42,670 nucleotides of DNA, taken from positions 1 to 42,670 of the forward strand of contig JAFIES010000133.1 in assembly GCA_020832415.1 (NCBI GenBank), written 5' to 3'. Under the pieces are notes generated by a model. That model had not been told where the DNA came from, made no database searches, and was given only the letters and a program-made list of their open reading frames with translations. This document shows, piece after piece, positions 18,378 to 27,836 of the stretch. Position 1 is the stretch's first letter; each line of letters starts with the position of its first letter. Position numbers and translations under genes: made by a program. Source of the stretch: Balneolaceae bacterium (GTDB taxonomy: Bacteria > Bacteroidota > Rhodothermia > Balneolales > Balneolaceae).

Positions 18378-18959
18378 ATGATGGAAACCAAGACAAAAAC
18401 TATTCTCGAAGTTTATGATCCCGTAATGTGTTGCAGTACCGGCGTGTGCGGACCCGATGTGGATGATGAACTTGCTGATTTTGCTAACGATGTAAAATGG
18501 CTAAAGGCCCAAGGTGTAGATGTAAACCGCTTTAACCTCGGCCAGGAACCGGAAGCATTCAAAAAAAATCCCGCTGTGTTGGAACGGCTTAAAAAAGCGG
18601 GAACAGAAGCACTTCCTATCCTGCTAATCAATGGTGAGATCGTTTCAGAAGGGGGCTATCCCGATCGCAGCAAACTCTCAGCATGGCTTCAATTATCTCC
18701 CGAAAAAATGAATGGCGTATCAAATCAGGCAGCACTACTAAGTAACCTGGAAAAAGCCGTATCTGACGGAAATGAAGCCGGTATGAGAACCCTGTTTCAA
18801 AAAGGAAAAGAGAACGGTTTATCCATCGAAGCTCTTGTGGGTGCTATGCAAAGCGGAATAGACAATCGCCAGCAAATAACCCAAAGTACACTTCAAACGG
18901 CTAACGAACTTCTCGGTGTTCAGCCGGGCAGCTGTGCGCCCGGCAGCGGATGCTGTTAA
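18378..18959 (+). CDS. arsD: Arsenic metallochaperone ArsD with C-terminal extension
   Basis: ArsD carries As(III) to the ArsA ATPase. The required site is present: Cys18, Cys19 and Cys24 in VMCCSTGVCG. Residues 1-110 align by eye with E. coli ArsD, which is about 120 residues; this protein is 193. Between the core and a terminal Cys cluster (Cys186, Cys192, Cys193) lies a roughly 70-residue, helix-rich segment that I do not recognise. It is preceded by the second ArsR operator and followed by arsA after 42 bp. A second ATG at 18381 is equally possible. Confidence 0.93.
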   Translation: MMETKTKTILEVYDPVMCCSTGVCGPDVDDELADFANDVKWLKAQGVDVNRFNLGQEPEAFKKNPAVLERLKKAGTEALPILLINGEIVSEGGYPDRSKLSAWLQLSPEKMNGVSNQAALLSNLEKAVSDGNEAGMRTLFQKGKENGLSIEALVGAMQSGIDNRQQITQSTLQTANELLGVQPGSCAPGSGCC

Positions 18960-19001
18960 TCATCAGAGAGAATAATAATTATCATTAATCAAAGAGAAAA
19001 A

Positions 19002-20786
19002 ATGTTAAGAGAAATCACACCCTATATCTTCTTCACCGGCAAAGGCGGCGTTGGTAAAACATCCCTTGCCAGCGCAACAGCTGTAAAACTTTCAGACGAA
19101 GGAAAAAAAGTTTTACTGATCAGCACCGATCCTGCTTCGAACCTTAAAGAAGTGCTCGAAACAAATATCACGGAAAAAATTTCACCGGTTAATGGGCTTC
19201 CTAATCTGCATGCCGTTAATATTGATCCGGAGATGTCGGCCGAGGAGTATCGTAACCGGGTGATCTCTCCCCTGCAGGATATTCTGCCGGATCATGAACT
19301 AAAAAAAATTCGCGAGGAGCTTTCCGGTGCATGCACAACAGAAATTGCCGCTTTTGATGAATTTGCGCGTTATGTTGCCGGCGATGGTGAAGAGCAGCCT
19401 TATGATGTAATCATCTTTGATACCGCACCTACCGGCCACACTCTCCGCCTGCTGGAACTCCCTGCAGCTTGGAGCGAATTTATTGAATCAAATCCGGATG
19501 GAGCTTCTTGTATCGGTCCCTCATCTGCACTGAAAACGAGTCAGGCACGCTATCAAAAAGTAGTAGAACGCCTGCGGGATAAAGACGCAACTACCGTTTA
19601 CCTGGTAACCCGACCTGACCGGTCTGCACTCAATGAAGCCGAACGATCCAGTAAGGAGCTGATGGAGCTGGGTTTAAACAACCAGTTGCTGCTTATCAAC
19701 GGATATTTTGAACCGATTGATGAAACGGATCCCCTTGCCGGAAAGATGAAAGAAATTGCAGATGCTACGTTGGAACATATGCCAGAACATCTGAAATCCA
19801 TGACCCAGCATCTGTTTCCATTGAGGCCATACAATCTATTAGGCATTGAACGGCTCAGAAAAGTTTTTGAACCACTCGATAAAGATGAGATCACATCGGG
19901 AAGTAAACATCTTCTTGATGAACATCATGAAAGTAATCTCCCTGATTTAAATCAGCTTGTTGCTGATCTAACTGCTGAAAAAGAGAATGGACTGGTGATG
20001 ACGATGGGTAAAGGCGGCGTTGGAAAAACGGCTATTGCTGCGGCAATTGCACTCAAGCTGGCTCGTGAGGGGTATCCTGTTCACCTCACCACAACCGATC
20101 CGGCAGCACATCTGCTTGATCACATTGGAGAGATGAAAATACCGGAAAATCTGACCATTGACCGAATTGATCCGCGTGCCGAAAAAGCCGCTTATATCAA
20201 AAAAGTACTCAAAAATAAGGGGAGTAAATTAAATGAGGATGAGCTGAAACTTCTCCGTGAAGATCTGGAATCTCCATGTACAGAAGAAGTGGCCGTTTTT
20301 CAGGCGTTTTCGAAAGCCATACAGCAAGCAAAACGAAAGTTTGTAGTGGTAGATACGGCACCAACAGGGCACACACTTCTTCTGCTGGATACTACCGGAA
20401 GTTACCATCGCGAAGTGCTGCGAAATACATCCATGGATGCCAATAAATTAAAAACGCCCTATATGTATCTTCAGGATGCCGATTTTGCAAAACTGTTGAT
20501 TGTAGCCCTGCCGGAAACCACACCAATTACAGAAGCGGCAAAATTGCAGGATGATCTGAGGCGCTCGGGAATTGAACCATACGGATGGATTGCCAATCAG
20601 AGCTTATCGGCAACATCTGTTTCAGATCCGTTGCTAAAACAGCGTGCAGCTGAAGAAATTCCTCTGCTAAAGCTGATGGAAAAAGAGCATACCAACAAAC
20701 TTTACGCCATACCCTGGATAGCTGAAGACCGTATATTGGAAACACTAGTTTACTCAGATAAAAAAGAGATGGAGAACATTTTATGA
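19002..20786 (+). CDS. arsA: Arsenical pump-driving ATPase ArsA
   Basis: 594 residues made of two homologous ATPase halves. The P-loops are GKGGVGKT at 13-20 and again at 336-343, and each half has DTAPTGHTL. Cysteines match the metal site of E. coli ArsA: Cys111 in SGACTTE, Cys170 in GASCIGP and Cys426 in ESPCTEE. It receives arsenite from ArsD and drives ArsB in the membrane. Its end overlaps the universal stress protein start as ATGA, so the two are translationally coupled. Confidence 0.97.
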   Translation: MLREITPYIFFTGKGGVGKTSLASATAVKLSDEGKKVLLISTDPASNLKEVLETNITEKISPVNGLPNLHAVNIDPEMSAEEYRNRVISPLQDILPDHELKKIREELSGACTTEIAAFDEFARYVAGDGEEQPYDVIIFDTAPTGHTLRLLELPAAWSEFIESNPDGASCIGPSSALKTSQARYQKVVERLRDKDATTVYLVTRPDRSALNEAERSSKELMELGLNNQLLLINGYFEPIDETDPLAGKMKEIADATLEHMPEHLKSMTQHLFPLRPYNLLGIERLRKVFEPLDKDEITSGSKHLLDEHHESNLPDLNQLVADLTAEKENGLVMTMGKGGVGKTAIAAAIALKLAREGYPVHLTTTDPAAHLLDHIGEMKIPENLTIDRIDPRAEKAAYIKKVLKNKGSKLNEDELKLLREDLESPCTEEVAVFQAFSKAIQQAKRKFVVVDTAPTGHTLLLLDTTGSYHREVLRNTSMDANKLKTPYMYLQDADFAKLLIVALPETTPITEAAKLQDDLRRSGIEPYGWIANQSLSATSVSDPLLKQRAAEEIPLLKLMEKEHTNKLYAIPWIAEDRILETLVYSDKKEMENIL

Positions 20787-21697
20787 GCCTGAAATTTAAA
20801 CATGCTCTTGTAGCACTCGACCAATCGGAAGCCAGTGAGATCATTGTTGACAGCCTTGCAAGCTTCAAAAAATTTGGTACTGAAAAGTTTACTCTCTTTA
20901 CGTCCGCAAATGTGCCCTACCCCGGAGGTCTCGATTCAACTGAGCTTGAAAATTACAGGCATAAACTCGATATCTACAAATTGCACCTGGAAACTAATGG
21001 CTTTGATGTAGTTACCGAAGTAAGAGAAAAAATCAATTCGTATACACCGGTTGAAATTCTCAATGCTGCCCATGATGCAGAAGCTGATTACATCATCATC
21101 GCAAACAGGGGGCATAACAAGCTCAAAGAACTGTTACTGGGAAGCACGGCAACTGAACTGCTTCAACGCTGTGATTTGCCGGTGTTTCTGATAAAACTGG
21201 ATGTATCGGATCAGTCGGAAATGAGCGACAGAAAGTTATATGGTATGATTTCCATTCAGAAATCGCAGGATAGAATTCTGTTTCCGACAGATTTTTCAAC
21301 CACATCCGACAGAGCGTTTGAAACTCTGAAGATGCTGGCCGGCAATGCCAAAAATGTTGACATTTTGCATGTTCAGGCTACCGGACGGCCCGGCATGAAC
21401 GATCCAAAACGAGTGGAAGAATTTGACCGCACAGACACCGAGAGGCTAAAAGAACTGAAAGCAGAACTTGAAGATGTATCAGATGCAGAAATCTCCGTCA
21501 AAGTCCGATACGGCTCAGCAATCACACAAATCATTGATTTTGCTGAATCCGTGGATTCTACCATGATTGTAATGGGCAGCCAGGGGCGTGGTTATGTGAG
21601 TGATCTTTTTCTTGGGGGAGTGAGTCACCAGGTAATCAGAAAAGCAAAAGTTCCGGTGCTTACCATACCCGCTATCAGGTTTGATGATACCGACTAA
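20783..21697 (+). CDS. Tandem universal stress protein (Usp) coupled to arsA
   Basis: 304 residues comprising two Usp folds. The first ends in GSTATELLQRCDLPVFLIK near residue 130. The second begins near 160 (RILFPTDFS) and ends with GSQGRGYVSDLFLGG, a good match to the ATP-binding G-x2-G-x9-G motif. The first half has the related NRGHNKLKELLLG. ATP binding is therefore likely in at least the second domain. The 4-nt overlap with arsA and the position before arsB place it in the arsenite efflux unit, a role not required by known systems. Confidence 0.88.
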   Translation: MSLKFKHALVALDQSEASEIIVDSLASFKKFGTEKFTLFTSANVPYPGGLDSTELENYRHKLDIYKLHLETNGFDVVTEVREKINSYTPVEILNAAHDAEADYIIIANRGHNKLKELLLGSTATELLQRCDLPVFLIKLDVSDQSEMSDRKLYGMISIQKSQDRILFPTDFSTTSDRAFETLKMLAGNAKNVDILHVQATGRPGMNDPKRVEEFDRTDTERLKELKAELEDVSDAEISVKVRYGSAITQIIDFAESVDSTMIVMGSQGRGYVSDLFLGGVSHQVIRKAKVPVLTIPAIRFDDTD

Positions 21698-21788
21698 TTA
21701 TTGAACGATCAATTTCTACTCTTTCACTTACTAACCAAAAACCAATCGCTCTCTGATTGAGATCAAAATATAGCTAACGAACTTCTAC

Positions 21789-23105
21789 ATGGCCTTAACA
21801 ATTATTGCAACGCTCATCTTTCTCTTTACACTGATACTGGTTATCTGGCAACCAAGAGGATTATCCATAGGCTGGTCAGCCACGATAGGTGCAACTCTGG
21901 CTCTTACAGCCGGAGTGGTTAGCTTTCAGGATGTGGTTATCGTAACGGAAATTGTATGGAATGCCACTCTCACTTTCGTTGCTATCATTATCATTTCATT
22001 AATACTCGATGAAATTGGATTTTTTGAATGGTCGGCACTTCACATGGCCCGCTTTGCCAATGGCAACGGACTGAAAATGTTTATTTTCATAACACTTCTG
22101 GGAGCCATTGTGGCCGCATTTTTTGCAAATGATGGAGCCGCACTTATCCTCACCCCGATTGTTCTTGCCATGGTTCGGGCACTAAAATTTAAAGAACGTA
22201 TGATTCTGCCGTTTGTAATGGCCAGCGGTTTTATTGCAGATACTGCCTCTTCCCCACTGATCGTCAGTAATTTGGTAAATATTGTATCGGCCGATTTTTT
22301 TGGGATCGGATTTATTGAATATGCCAGCCGTATGATTGTACCCAACTTTTTTGCGGTGCTCTCAAGTCTCGTTGTTCTCTACATGGTTTACAGAAAGGAT
22401 ATTCCGCGTGAATATTCACTGGATGATGTAAAAGAACCACGATCGGCCATTCGGGATGAGAAAATGTTTAATATGTCGTGGATTATCCTGAGCGTTCTTT
22501 TAATCGGTTATTTTGTGGCAGAATTTGTGCACATTCCGGTATCATTTGTAGCGGGAACTATTGCCATTTTCTTCAGCATCATGGGAATGAACAGTAAAGC
22601 TGTTGACACCCGAAAAGTTTTGAAAACTGCCCCCTGGGCCATTGTTGTATTCTCCATTGGGATGTATGTAGTAGTCTACGGCCTTCAGAATGTAGGGCTC
22701 ACAGATCTTCTGGCACAGGTAATACAATCGGGAGCTGACCAGGGATTGTTTGCAGGGACCATGCTGATGGGTTTTCTTGCAGCGTTTTTATCATCCGTGA
22801 TGAATAATATGCCAACGGTAATGATCGATGCACTTGCAATCCAGGCCACAGATACCGAAGGGTTGATGAGAGAAGCTTTGATTTACGCCAATGTTATTGG
22901 CTCTGACCTGGGGCCAAAAATCACACCAATTGGTTCACTTGCCACACTGCTTTGGCTGCATGTACTGGCAACCAAGGGCGTAAAAATTACATGGGGTTAC
23001 TACTTCAAAGTGGGAATAGTCCTCACAATCCCAACCTTGTTTTTTACACTTCTGGGACTCTATCTGTGGTTACTGCTTCTGAGCCATTTTGGAATCACAC
23101 ACTGA
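21789..23105 (+). CDS. arsB: Arsenite efflux permease ArsB
   Basis: 438-residue polytopic inner-membrane transporter, the usual ArsB length. Typical blocks are [32 protein letters not shown] and [15 protein letters not shown], which belong to the ArsB/NhaD ion-transporter superfamily rather than to Acr3. About 11-12 membrane helices can be drawn. With ArsA it would form the ATP-driven arsenite pump; alone it would act as an antiporter. A 91-bp gap after the usp gene holds no clear promoter or hairpin. It meets the serine hydrolase gene tail to tail with one base between. Confidence 0.94.
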   Translation: MALTIIATLIFLFTLILVIWQPRGLSIGWSATIGATLALTAGVVSFQDVVIVTEIVWNATLTFVAIIIISLILDEIGFFEWSALHMARFANGNGLKMFIFITLLGAIVAAFFANDGAALILTPIVLAMVRALKFKERMILPFVMASGFIADTASSPLIVSNLVNIVSADFFGIGFIEYASRMIVPNFFAVLSSLVVLYMVYRKDIPREYSLDDVKEPRSAIRDEKMFNMSWIILSVLLIGYFVAEFVHIPVSFVAGTIAIFFSIMGMNSKAVDTRKVLKTAPWAIVVFSIGMYVVVYGLQNVGLTDLLAQVIQSGADQGLFAGTMLMGFLAAFLSSVMNNMPTVMIDALAIQATDTEGLMREALIYANVIGSDLGPKITPIGSLATLLWLHVLATKGVKITWGYYFKVGIVLTIPTLFFTLLGLYLWLLLLSHFGITH

Positions 23106-23106
23106 T

Positions 23107-24210
23107 CTAAAGCTCAGCCGAATCTATTGCGGATGAAAATCCCGGTAAGGTATCCATAATTGCAAAATAGAGCCTGGATGCACATTGCTGTGTATTGTCC
23201 AGTATGATTACCGAGTAACCATTTTCAGGAAAATAGGAAACCTGTGCTGTGTAACCGTGCAACTCTCCCATGTGCAAGTAGGTGGTATGTCTTGATCCAT
23301 TTATCACCTGATAACCAACAAAAACACCATATCCATAATCTGCCATTCGCTGCGTTGTCATCGTTTTGAGAACATCTTCTCCAAGAATCAGATTATCTCT
23401 GTAAAGTGCCTTAATAAATCGGTGTAGATCGTTTGCTGATGAGTACATCATACCGGCTGAGTAACAGACTGAGGGATGAATTGTCGGTGCGGTTTCAATT
23501 TCACCTGAGTTCATTATATATCCACCTGAAAACCCGGGAATAACTGCTCCAGGAGTTATAAAACCTGTTTGGTCGAGTTTCAGAGGGTCCAAAATATAGG
23601 TTTGCATGGCATCGGGATAACTCATACCCGTAACTTTTTCAATAATCAACCCGAGCAGATAGTATTCTGAATTTCCATAATCCCAGTCGCTTCCCGGCTC
23701 AAACTTTAAATCCAGATGCTTAAAACATTCGGGAAATCTGTTCACATCATGCTGAAGATAAGCCTCCGTTTCGAGGAAGCCCGGCAGGCTGATGTAATCG
23801 GGAATACCTGATGATTGCACCAACAAGTGTTCTATCGTAATTCTGCTTCCGGTTTCCGGAGGGTAGTCTGTCAGATAATCTGTAATTACATTATCAAAAC
23901 TGATTCTGCCCTCTTCTATCAGCTTCAGAACAAGTGTTGCCGTAAACGTTTTGGTGATGGATGCAATCCTGAATTTTGAATTCGTAGTGTGGGGTATATT
24001 CCACTCAAAATTTGCATTTCCATATGCACCGCTGTAAATGATGGAATCTCCTCTTGCGAGCAGAACAACTCCGTTAAATCTTCCGTCTTCGTAAAATTCC
24101 CGGACAATTGAATCTAACTCTTTGGCTTGATCCGTTTTCTCTTGAAAAAAAGTAGTTCCGGATAGTGCGATTAACAGCATAAAATAAAGCTGTACAAAGT
24201 AACCTATCAT
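23107..24210 (-). CDS. Exported serine hydrolase, class C beta-lactamase family
   Basis: 367 residues with a likely signal peptide (MIGYFVQLYFMLLIALSG). The penicillin-binding fold motifs are complete: SxxK as SITK in IASITKTF, YxN as YGN in DWDYGNSEYY and the third motif as HMG in YLHMGELHG. The family includes esterases, D-aminopeptidases and beta-lactamases. Resistance function cannot be assumed, since the third motif differs from the KTG of true lactamases. It stands alone on its strand, with the gltA terminator just upstream. Confidence 0.88.
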   Translation of the reverse strand: MIGYFVQLYFMLLIALSGTTFFQEKTDQAKELDSIVREFYEDGRFNGVVLLARGDSIIYSGAYGNANFEWNIPHTTNSKFRIASITKTFTATLVLKLIEEGRISFDNVITDYLTDYPPETGSRITIEHLLVQSSGIPDYISLPGFLETEAYLQHDVNRFPECFKHLDLKFEPGSDWDYGNSEYYLLGLIIEKVTGMSYPDAMQTYILDPLKLDQTGFITPGAVIPGFSGGYIMNSGEIETAPTIHPSVCYSAGMMYSSANDLHRFIKALYRDNLILGEDVLKTMTTQRMADYGYGVFVGYQVINGSRHTTYLHMGELHGYTAQVSYFPENGYSVIILDNTQQCASRLYFAIMDTLPGFSSAIDSAEL

Positions 24211-24337
24211 AATGGACGCCTTAAATGATTATCAAATCTGTACCATTTCTCTTCTTGATTTATGTGATACTGTGTATCTCTAAATTTACGATTATCTCTA
24301 TCTATACTCAATAAATACGCATTAAATCATATAGCCC

Positions 24338-24377
24338 AAAAAAAGAAAAGCTGCCGAATTTTTCCGGCAGCTTTTCT
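24338..24377 (-). terminator. Intrinsic terminator of gltA
   Basis: A 13-bp perfect stem (AGAAAAGCTGCCG and its complement, 24344-24356 with 24365-24377) and an 8-nt loop. Read on the minus strand, the stem is followed by a run of seven T. It lies 27 bp past the gltA stop and is the clearest terminator in the window. Confidence 0.93.
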
Positions 24378-24403
24378 ATCACCATGTGAAATTAATCATA
24401 AAT

Positions 24404-25699
24404 CTACCGGCCTTCTATAGGCATATAATCACGCTTATTCTCTCCGATGTAGATTTGCCGCGGACGTGTAATTGGCTGTTTATCTTCAACCATTTCCTTC
24501 CAATTTGCAATCCAGCCGGGCAGGCGTCCCAATGCAAACATCACAGTAAACATATCTGTTGGTATACCCATCGCTCTGTAGAGCAGCCCTGAATAGTAAT
24601 CCACATTGGGGTACAGTTTCTTGTCGATGAAATAAGAGTCATTCAATGCAGCAAATTCGAGCTCTTTTGCAATATCCAGAAGCGGATCATCCACATTGAG
24701 GTCGTCCAGAACTTCATCAGCAGCTTTTTTGATGATGGTTGCCCTTGGATCGAAATTCTTATAGACACGATGGCCAAAGCCCATCAGCCGCTGCCCGGAT
24801 TCTTTATCCTTAAATCGTGCAATCCATTTATTGATATTTTCCTTGCTTGCGCCTCCGTCATCATAGATCTTCTGCAGCATTTCAACCACCGCCTGGTTTG
24901 CCCCGCCATGAAGCGGTCCCCATAGTGCCATAATTCCAGCTGAAACCGCAGCATATAAACTTGCCTGGGACGAACCTACTACACGGGTTGTATAGGTTGA
25001 ACAGTTCTGTTCATGATCGGCATGCAGGATGAGCAGCTTGTTTAGTGCACTTACTACTTTATTGTTAATTTCATACGGTTCGGTAGGTTTGGCGAACATC
25101 ATATAGAGCAGATTCGCACTGTAGTCAAGCCTGTTTTGCGGATACATAACCGGATGGCCCACACTGTTTTTATACGACCATGCCGCAATAGTAGCGGTCT
25201 TTGCTATGAGCCGAAGAATCGTTTGGTCTATTGCTTTTTCTTCCTGATTCGGATCAAGTGATTCCGGATAAAATGATGAAAGTGCGCACGTCATGGATGC
25301 AAGAACACCCATTGGATGAGCATGTTGTGGATACCCTTCAAAAAACTTCTTCATGTTTTCATGAATCAGAGTGTGATTGGTAACGCCTGATGTAAATTTA
25401 TCGAGCTCATCAAGGGTTGGCAGTTCGCCATAAATCAACAGGTAGGCAACTTCAAGAAAGCTTGCCTTCTCTGCGAGCTGCTCTATTGGGTATCCTCTGT
25501 ACCGAAGAATGCCCTCTTCACCATTTAAAAAGGTGATACTGCTCTTGGTTACCGCGGTGTTTTTGAGGCCATAATCCAGTGTTACATACCCGGTTTCGGC
25601 TCTTAAATTACTTATATCAAGAGCTTTTTTACTTTCACTGCCCGTAATTGAGGGGAATTCGATTGTTTTACCCTCTACATTCATCTTTACTGTACTCAT
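24404..25699 (-). CDS. gltA: Citrate synthase GltA
   Basis: Type II hexameric-type citrate synthase, 431 residues, condensing acetyl-CoA and oxaloacetate at the entry of the citric acid cycle. The catalytic blocks are GPLHGGANQAVVEML with an active-site His, GHRVYKNFDPRA with the oxaloacetate-binding His and Arg, and a late Asp in the C-terminal region. The N-terminus MNVEGKTIEFPSITGS fits GltA enzymes with the small beta domain. AGGAA 7 bp upstream is one of few Shine-Dalgarno-like sequences in the window. A strong terminator follows. Confidence 0.97.
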   Translation of the reverse strand: MSTVKMNVEGKTIEFPSITGSESKKALDISNLRAETGYVTLDYGLKNTAVTKSSITFLNGEEGILRYRGYPIEQLAEKASFLEVAYLLIYGELPTLDELDKFTSGVTNHTLIHENMKKFFEGYPQHAHPMGVLASMTCALSSFYPESLDPNQEEKAIDQTILRLIAKTATIAAWSYKNSVGHPVMYPQNRLDYSANLLYMMFAKPTEPYEINNKVVSALNKLLILHADHEQNCSTYTTRVVGSSQASLYAAVSAGIMALWGPLHGGANQAVVEMLQKIYDDGGASKENINKWIARFKDKESGQRLMGFGHRVYKNFDPRATIIKKAADEVLDDLNVDDPLLDIAKELEFAALNDSYFIDKKLYPNVDYYSGLLYRAMGIPTDMFTVMFALGRLPGWIANWKEMVEDKQPITRPRQIYIGENKRDYMPIEGR

Positions 25700-25922
25700 A
25701 ATTAAATTCCTATTTGATTCTCTTTTTATTTTTGATCTGTTTATGATAACACATTTTTTAGATAAAAAGGTGTAAATAACGGTTTAATGATCAGAAAACC
25801 GCTTACAGAGGTATTTTAAATGAAAAGACAAAATGAATTTTCAGCTTTCACTGAATGAGCCATTTCTTTATCAGAATTACCCATTCATCATTAAAATTTA
25901 GATCAGAAAAGAAAATAAATTC

Positions 25923-26687
25923 CTAAAAAAGGAGATATAAGCCTGCAGCCAATGCGGCTCCAACCAACGGAGCAGCTACGGGAACCCAAGAGTACCCCCA
26001 GTCACTGCTGCCTTTGTGAGGAAATGGAAGAACAGCGTGTGCAATTCGCGGCCCGAGATCCCGTGCAGGATTGATGGCATACCCTGTAGGTCCGCCCAAA
26101 GCAAGGCCTATACCAAGTACCAAAAGAGCTACAGGCAACGCAGACAATGCCCCTAATCCAAAACCAACCTCTTGTCCGTTTATTACGATTGCGCTTAGCA
26201 TCTCGCCATCCACACTCATAAATCCGGGATCAGCAATGTAGAGCACACCATAAATAAGTATGAAAGTGCCAATCACCTCCGTCATGAAGTTCGAAGGGTA
26301 ATTTCGTATTTCAGGTGCGGTTGAAAAAACAGCCAGTTTTGTTCCGGGATCTTTTGTCTCCTTAAAATGCTCTTTATATGCCAGCCACACCAGCGATGAC
26401 CCTAAAAATGCTCCCAATATCTGAGCTACGATATATGGAAATACCATCCCCCATTCAAAAAGCCCGGCAACGGCAAGTCCAACGGTTACAGCGGGGTTAA
26501 TATGAGCTCCGCTAAACTGCCCCATGGCAAATACGGCTACAAAAACTCCCATAGCCCACCCCCATGTTATAACAATCCAGCCGCTACCGTTACCTTTTGT
26601 TTTATTCAGGATTACATTGGCAACCACCCCAGAACCAAATAACATTAGAATAGCCGTACCGATAATTTCTGCAATAATGGGAGACAT
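25923..26687 (-). CDS. MIP family aquaglyceroporin (glycerol facilitator type)
   Basis: 254 residues and six membrane helices with two half-helices. The pore motifs are HINPAVTVG and AINPARDLGPR. The Asp after the second NPA-R is the residue that marks glycerol-conducting GlpF types rather than water-only aquaporins. No glycerol kinase or dehydrogenase gene is near. It is possible that it also passes arsenite, since GlpF channels do so, but it is 3 kb from the arsenic island and has no copy of the ArsR operator. Confidence 0.92.
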   Translation of the reverse strand: MSPIIAEIIGTAILMLFGSGVVANVILNKTKGNGSGWIVITWGWAMGVFVAVFAMGQFSGAHINPAVTVGLAVAGLFEWGMVFPYIVAQILGAFLGSSLVWLAYKEHFKETKDPGTKLAVFSTAPEIRNYPSNFMTEVIGTFILIYGVLYIADPGFMSVDGEMLSAIVINGQEVGFGLGALSALPVALLVLGIGLALGGPTGYAINPARDLGPRIAHAVLPFPHKGSSDWGYSWVPVAAPLVGAALAAGLYLLF

Positions 26688-26801
26688 ACGTTTCGCTCAG
26701 ATTTAGGTTTGTTTCTTATTGGATTGAGACTAATAAATGATTTTTTACGAAATAAAAAAAATCGGTTCAGCAAATAACCATGGATTTTGATTTTGTTGAA
26801 A

Positions 26802-27743
26802 TCAATCTTGAAGCTTTACCATCATATCATCCAGTTCATATTGAGGTATGATATTCTCTCCGGATCTGTAAAACTGGTCCCTGATTTTTCGATGCTTATC
26901 TAGTGTATGTTGATAGAATTGTTGCAAAATCTCCAGTCTGTCACGAATAAAATCTTGCGTAAATCGCTGGTATTGCCTGCTCTGTAAACCCTCAAAAATG
27001 TCCAACAGATAATCCGATTCACCCAGAAACCATTTAACAACGACATCCCTCAACTCTGATGAAGTAATTTCACCATCTGAAAGTGGAAAGAAAAATGAGT
27101 ATGGAGCTAAATTTCTTGTAAGCTTTACGGGCAGATGTTGAACCGGATCAGCGCATTTATAACGCATCCATAGTAAATGCAGCAGGGCTCCAAAAGATCT
27201 TCTCACTGTCAGGTGACCTTTAAAACAGCCAAAAAGATACTCCTCATTGCCAGCTGCTCGTTCAGGCTGCAAATCTTTATCTATGCAATCAGAGGCAAAC
27301 AGGTTTTTATGTACTGAGTGTGCTCGAAACTCTCTGTCCGGATTCATAGAGAGAAGGAATATTACTCCATCAGGACAGATTTTCAGGCGGATGTAGTAGT
27401 ACGTTTCTATCGATTTATTGGCATGATTATAAAGAGGCCTGAATTTTCTTATGAGTCGATTTTCTTCTAAAATTGCCTCTCTTTCTGATTCAAAAACGGC
27501 TATCTCCCAGGAAGTGATCATTCGGATAAGCCGGGACTCTTTTCTGCTGCAAAACCCGACTCTTTTTGTGCGATAGGAAAAGAGCCGATTCCTCAGATTT
27601 TTTGATTTTCCAACATAAATCAGCTCATTGTTACTGTTATAAAACCTATAAATGCCCGGACTGTTAGGAACATCAGAAAAGAGATCACTACCAAATTTCG
27701 CTTTTAAAAATGGCTCAGCCGGGAAAAGTGTCTGTTGTAACAT
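26802..27743 (-). CDS. Stand-alone GIY-YIG nuclease domain protein
   Basis: 313 residues. The N-terminal third is a GIY-YIG domain as in UvrC: SPGIYRFY at 28-35, IYVGKSKNLRNRL at 42-54 with the catalytic Arg, and EREAILEENRLIRKFRP with the metal-binding Glu at 93 or 94. The remaining roughly 200 residues have no UvrC UVR, RNase H or HhH motif that I can see. This is closer in plan to Cho or DnaQ-fused homologues lacking the DnaQ domain. A role in DNA repair is likely from the fold only. Confidence 0.82.
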   Translation of the reverse strand: MLQQTLFPAEPFLKAKFGSDLFSDVPNSPGIYRFYNSNNELIYVGKSKNLRNRLFSYRTKRVGFCSRKESRLIRMITSWEIAVFESEREAILEENRLIRKFRPLYNHANKSIETYYYIRLKICPDGVIFLLSMNPDREFRAHSVHKNLFASDCIDKDLQPERAAGNEEYLFGCFKGHLTVRRSFGALLHLLWMRYKCADPVQHLPVKLTRNLAPYSFFFPLSDGEITSSELRDVVVKWFLGESDYLLDIFEGLQSRQYQRFTQDFIRDRLEILQQFYQHTLDKHRKIRDQFYRSGENIIPQYELDDMMVKLQD

Positions 27744-27836
27744 GAGTGAGATTTTTGATTCCGTAAATCAAAAATCTAAAAAAGACCTATGACAACCTGT
27801 TGTCATCTCCTACTCATAAATCCAGAATATCATATG

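Noticed and set aside
23107-24210. Beta-lactamase resistance gene
   Set aside because: The third motif is HMG rather than KTG, and the family mostly contains esterases and peptidases.
24404-26687. Citrate synthase and aquaglyceroporin as part of the arsenic locus
   Set aside because: They are separated from arsB by the serine hydrolase gene and a strong terminator, lie on the other strand and have no ArsR operator.
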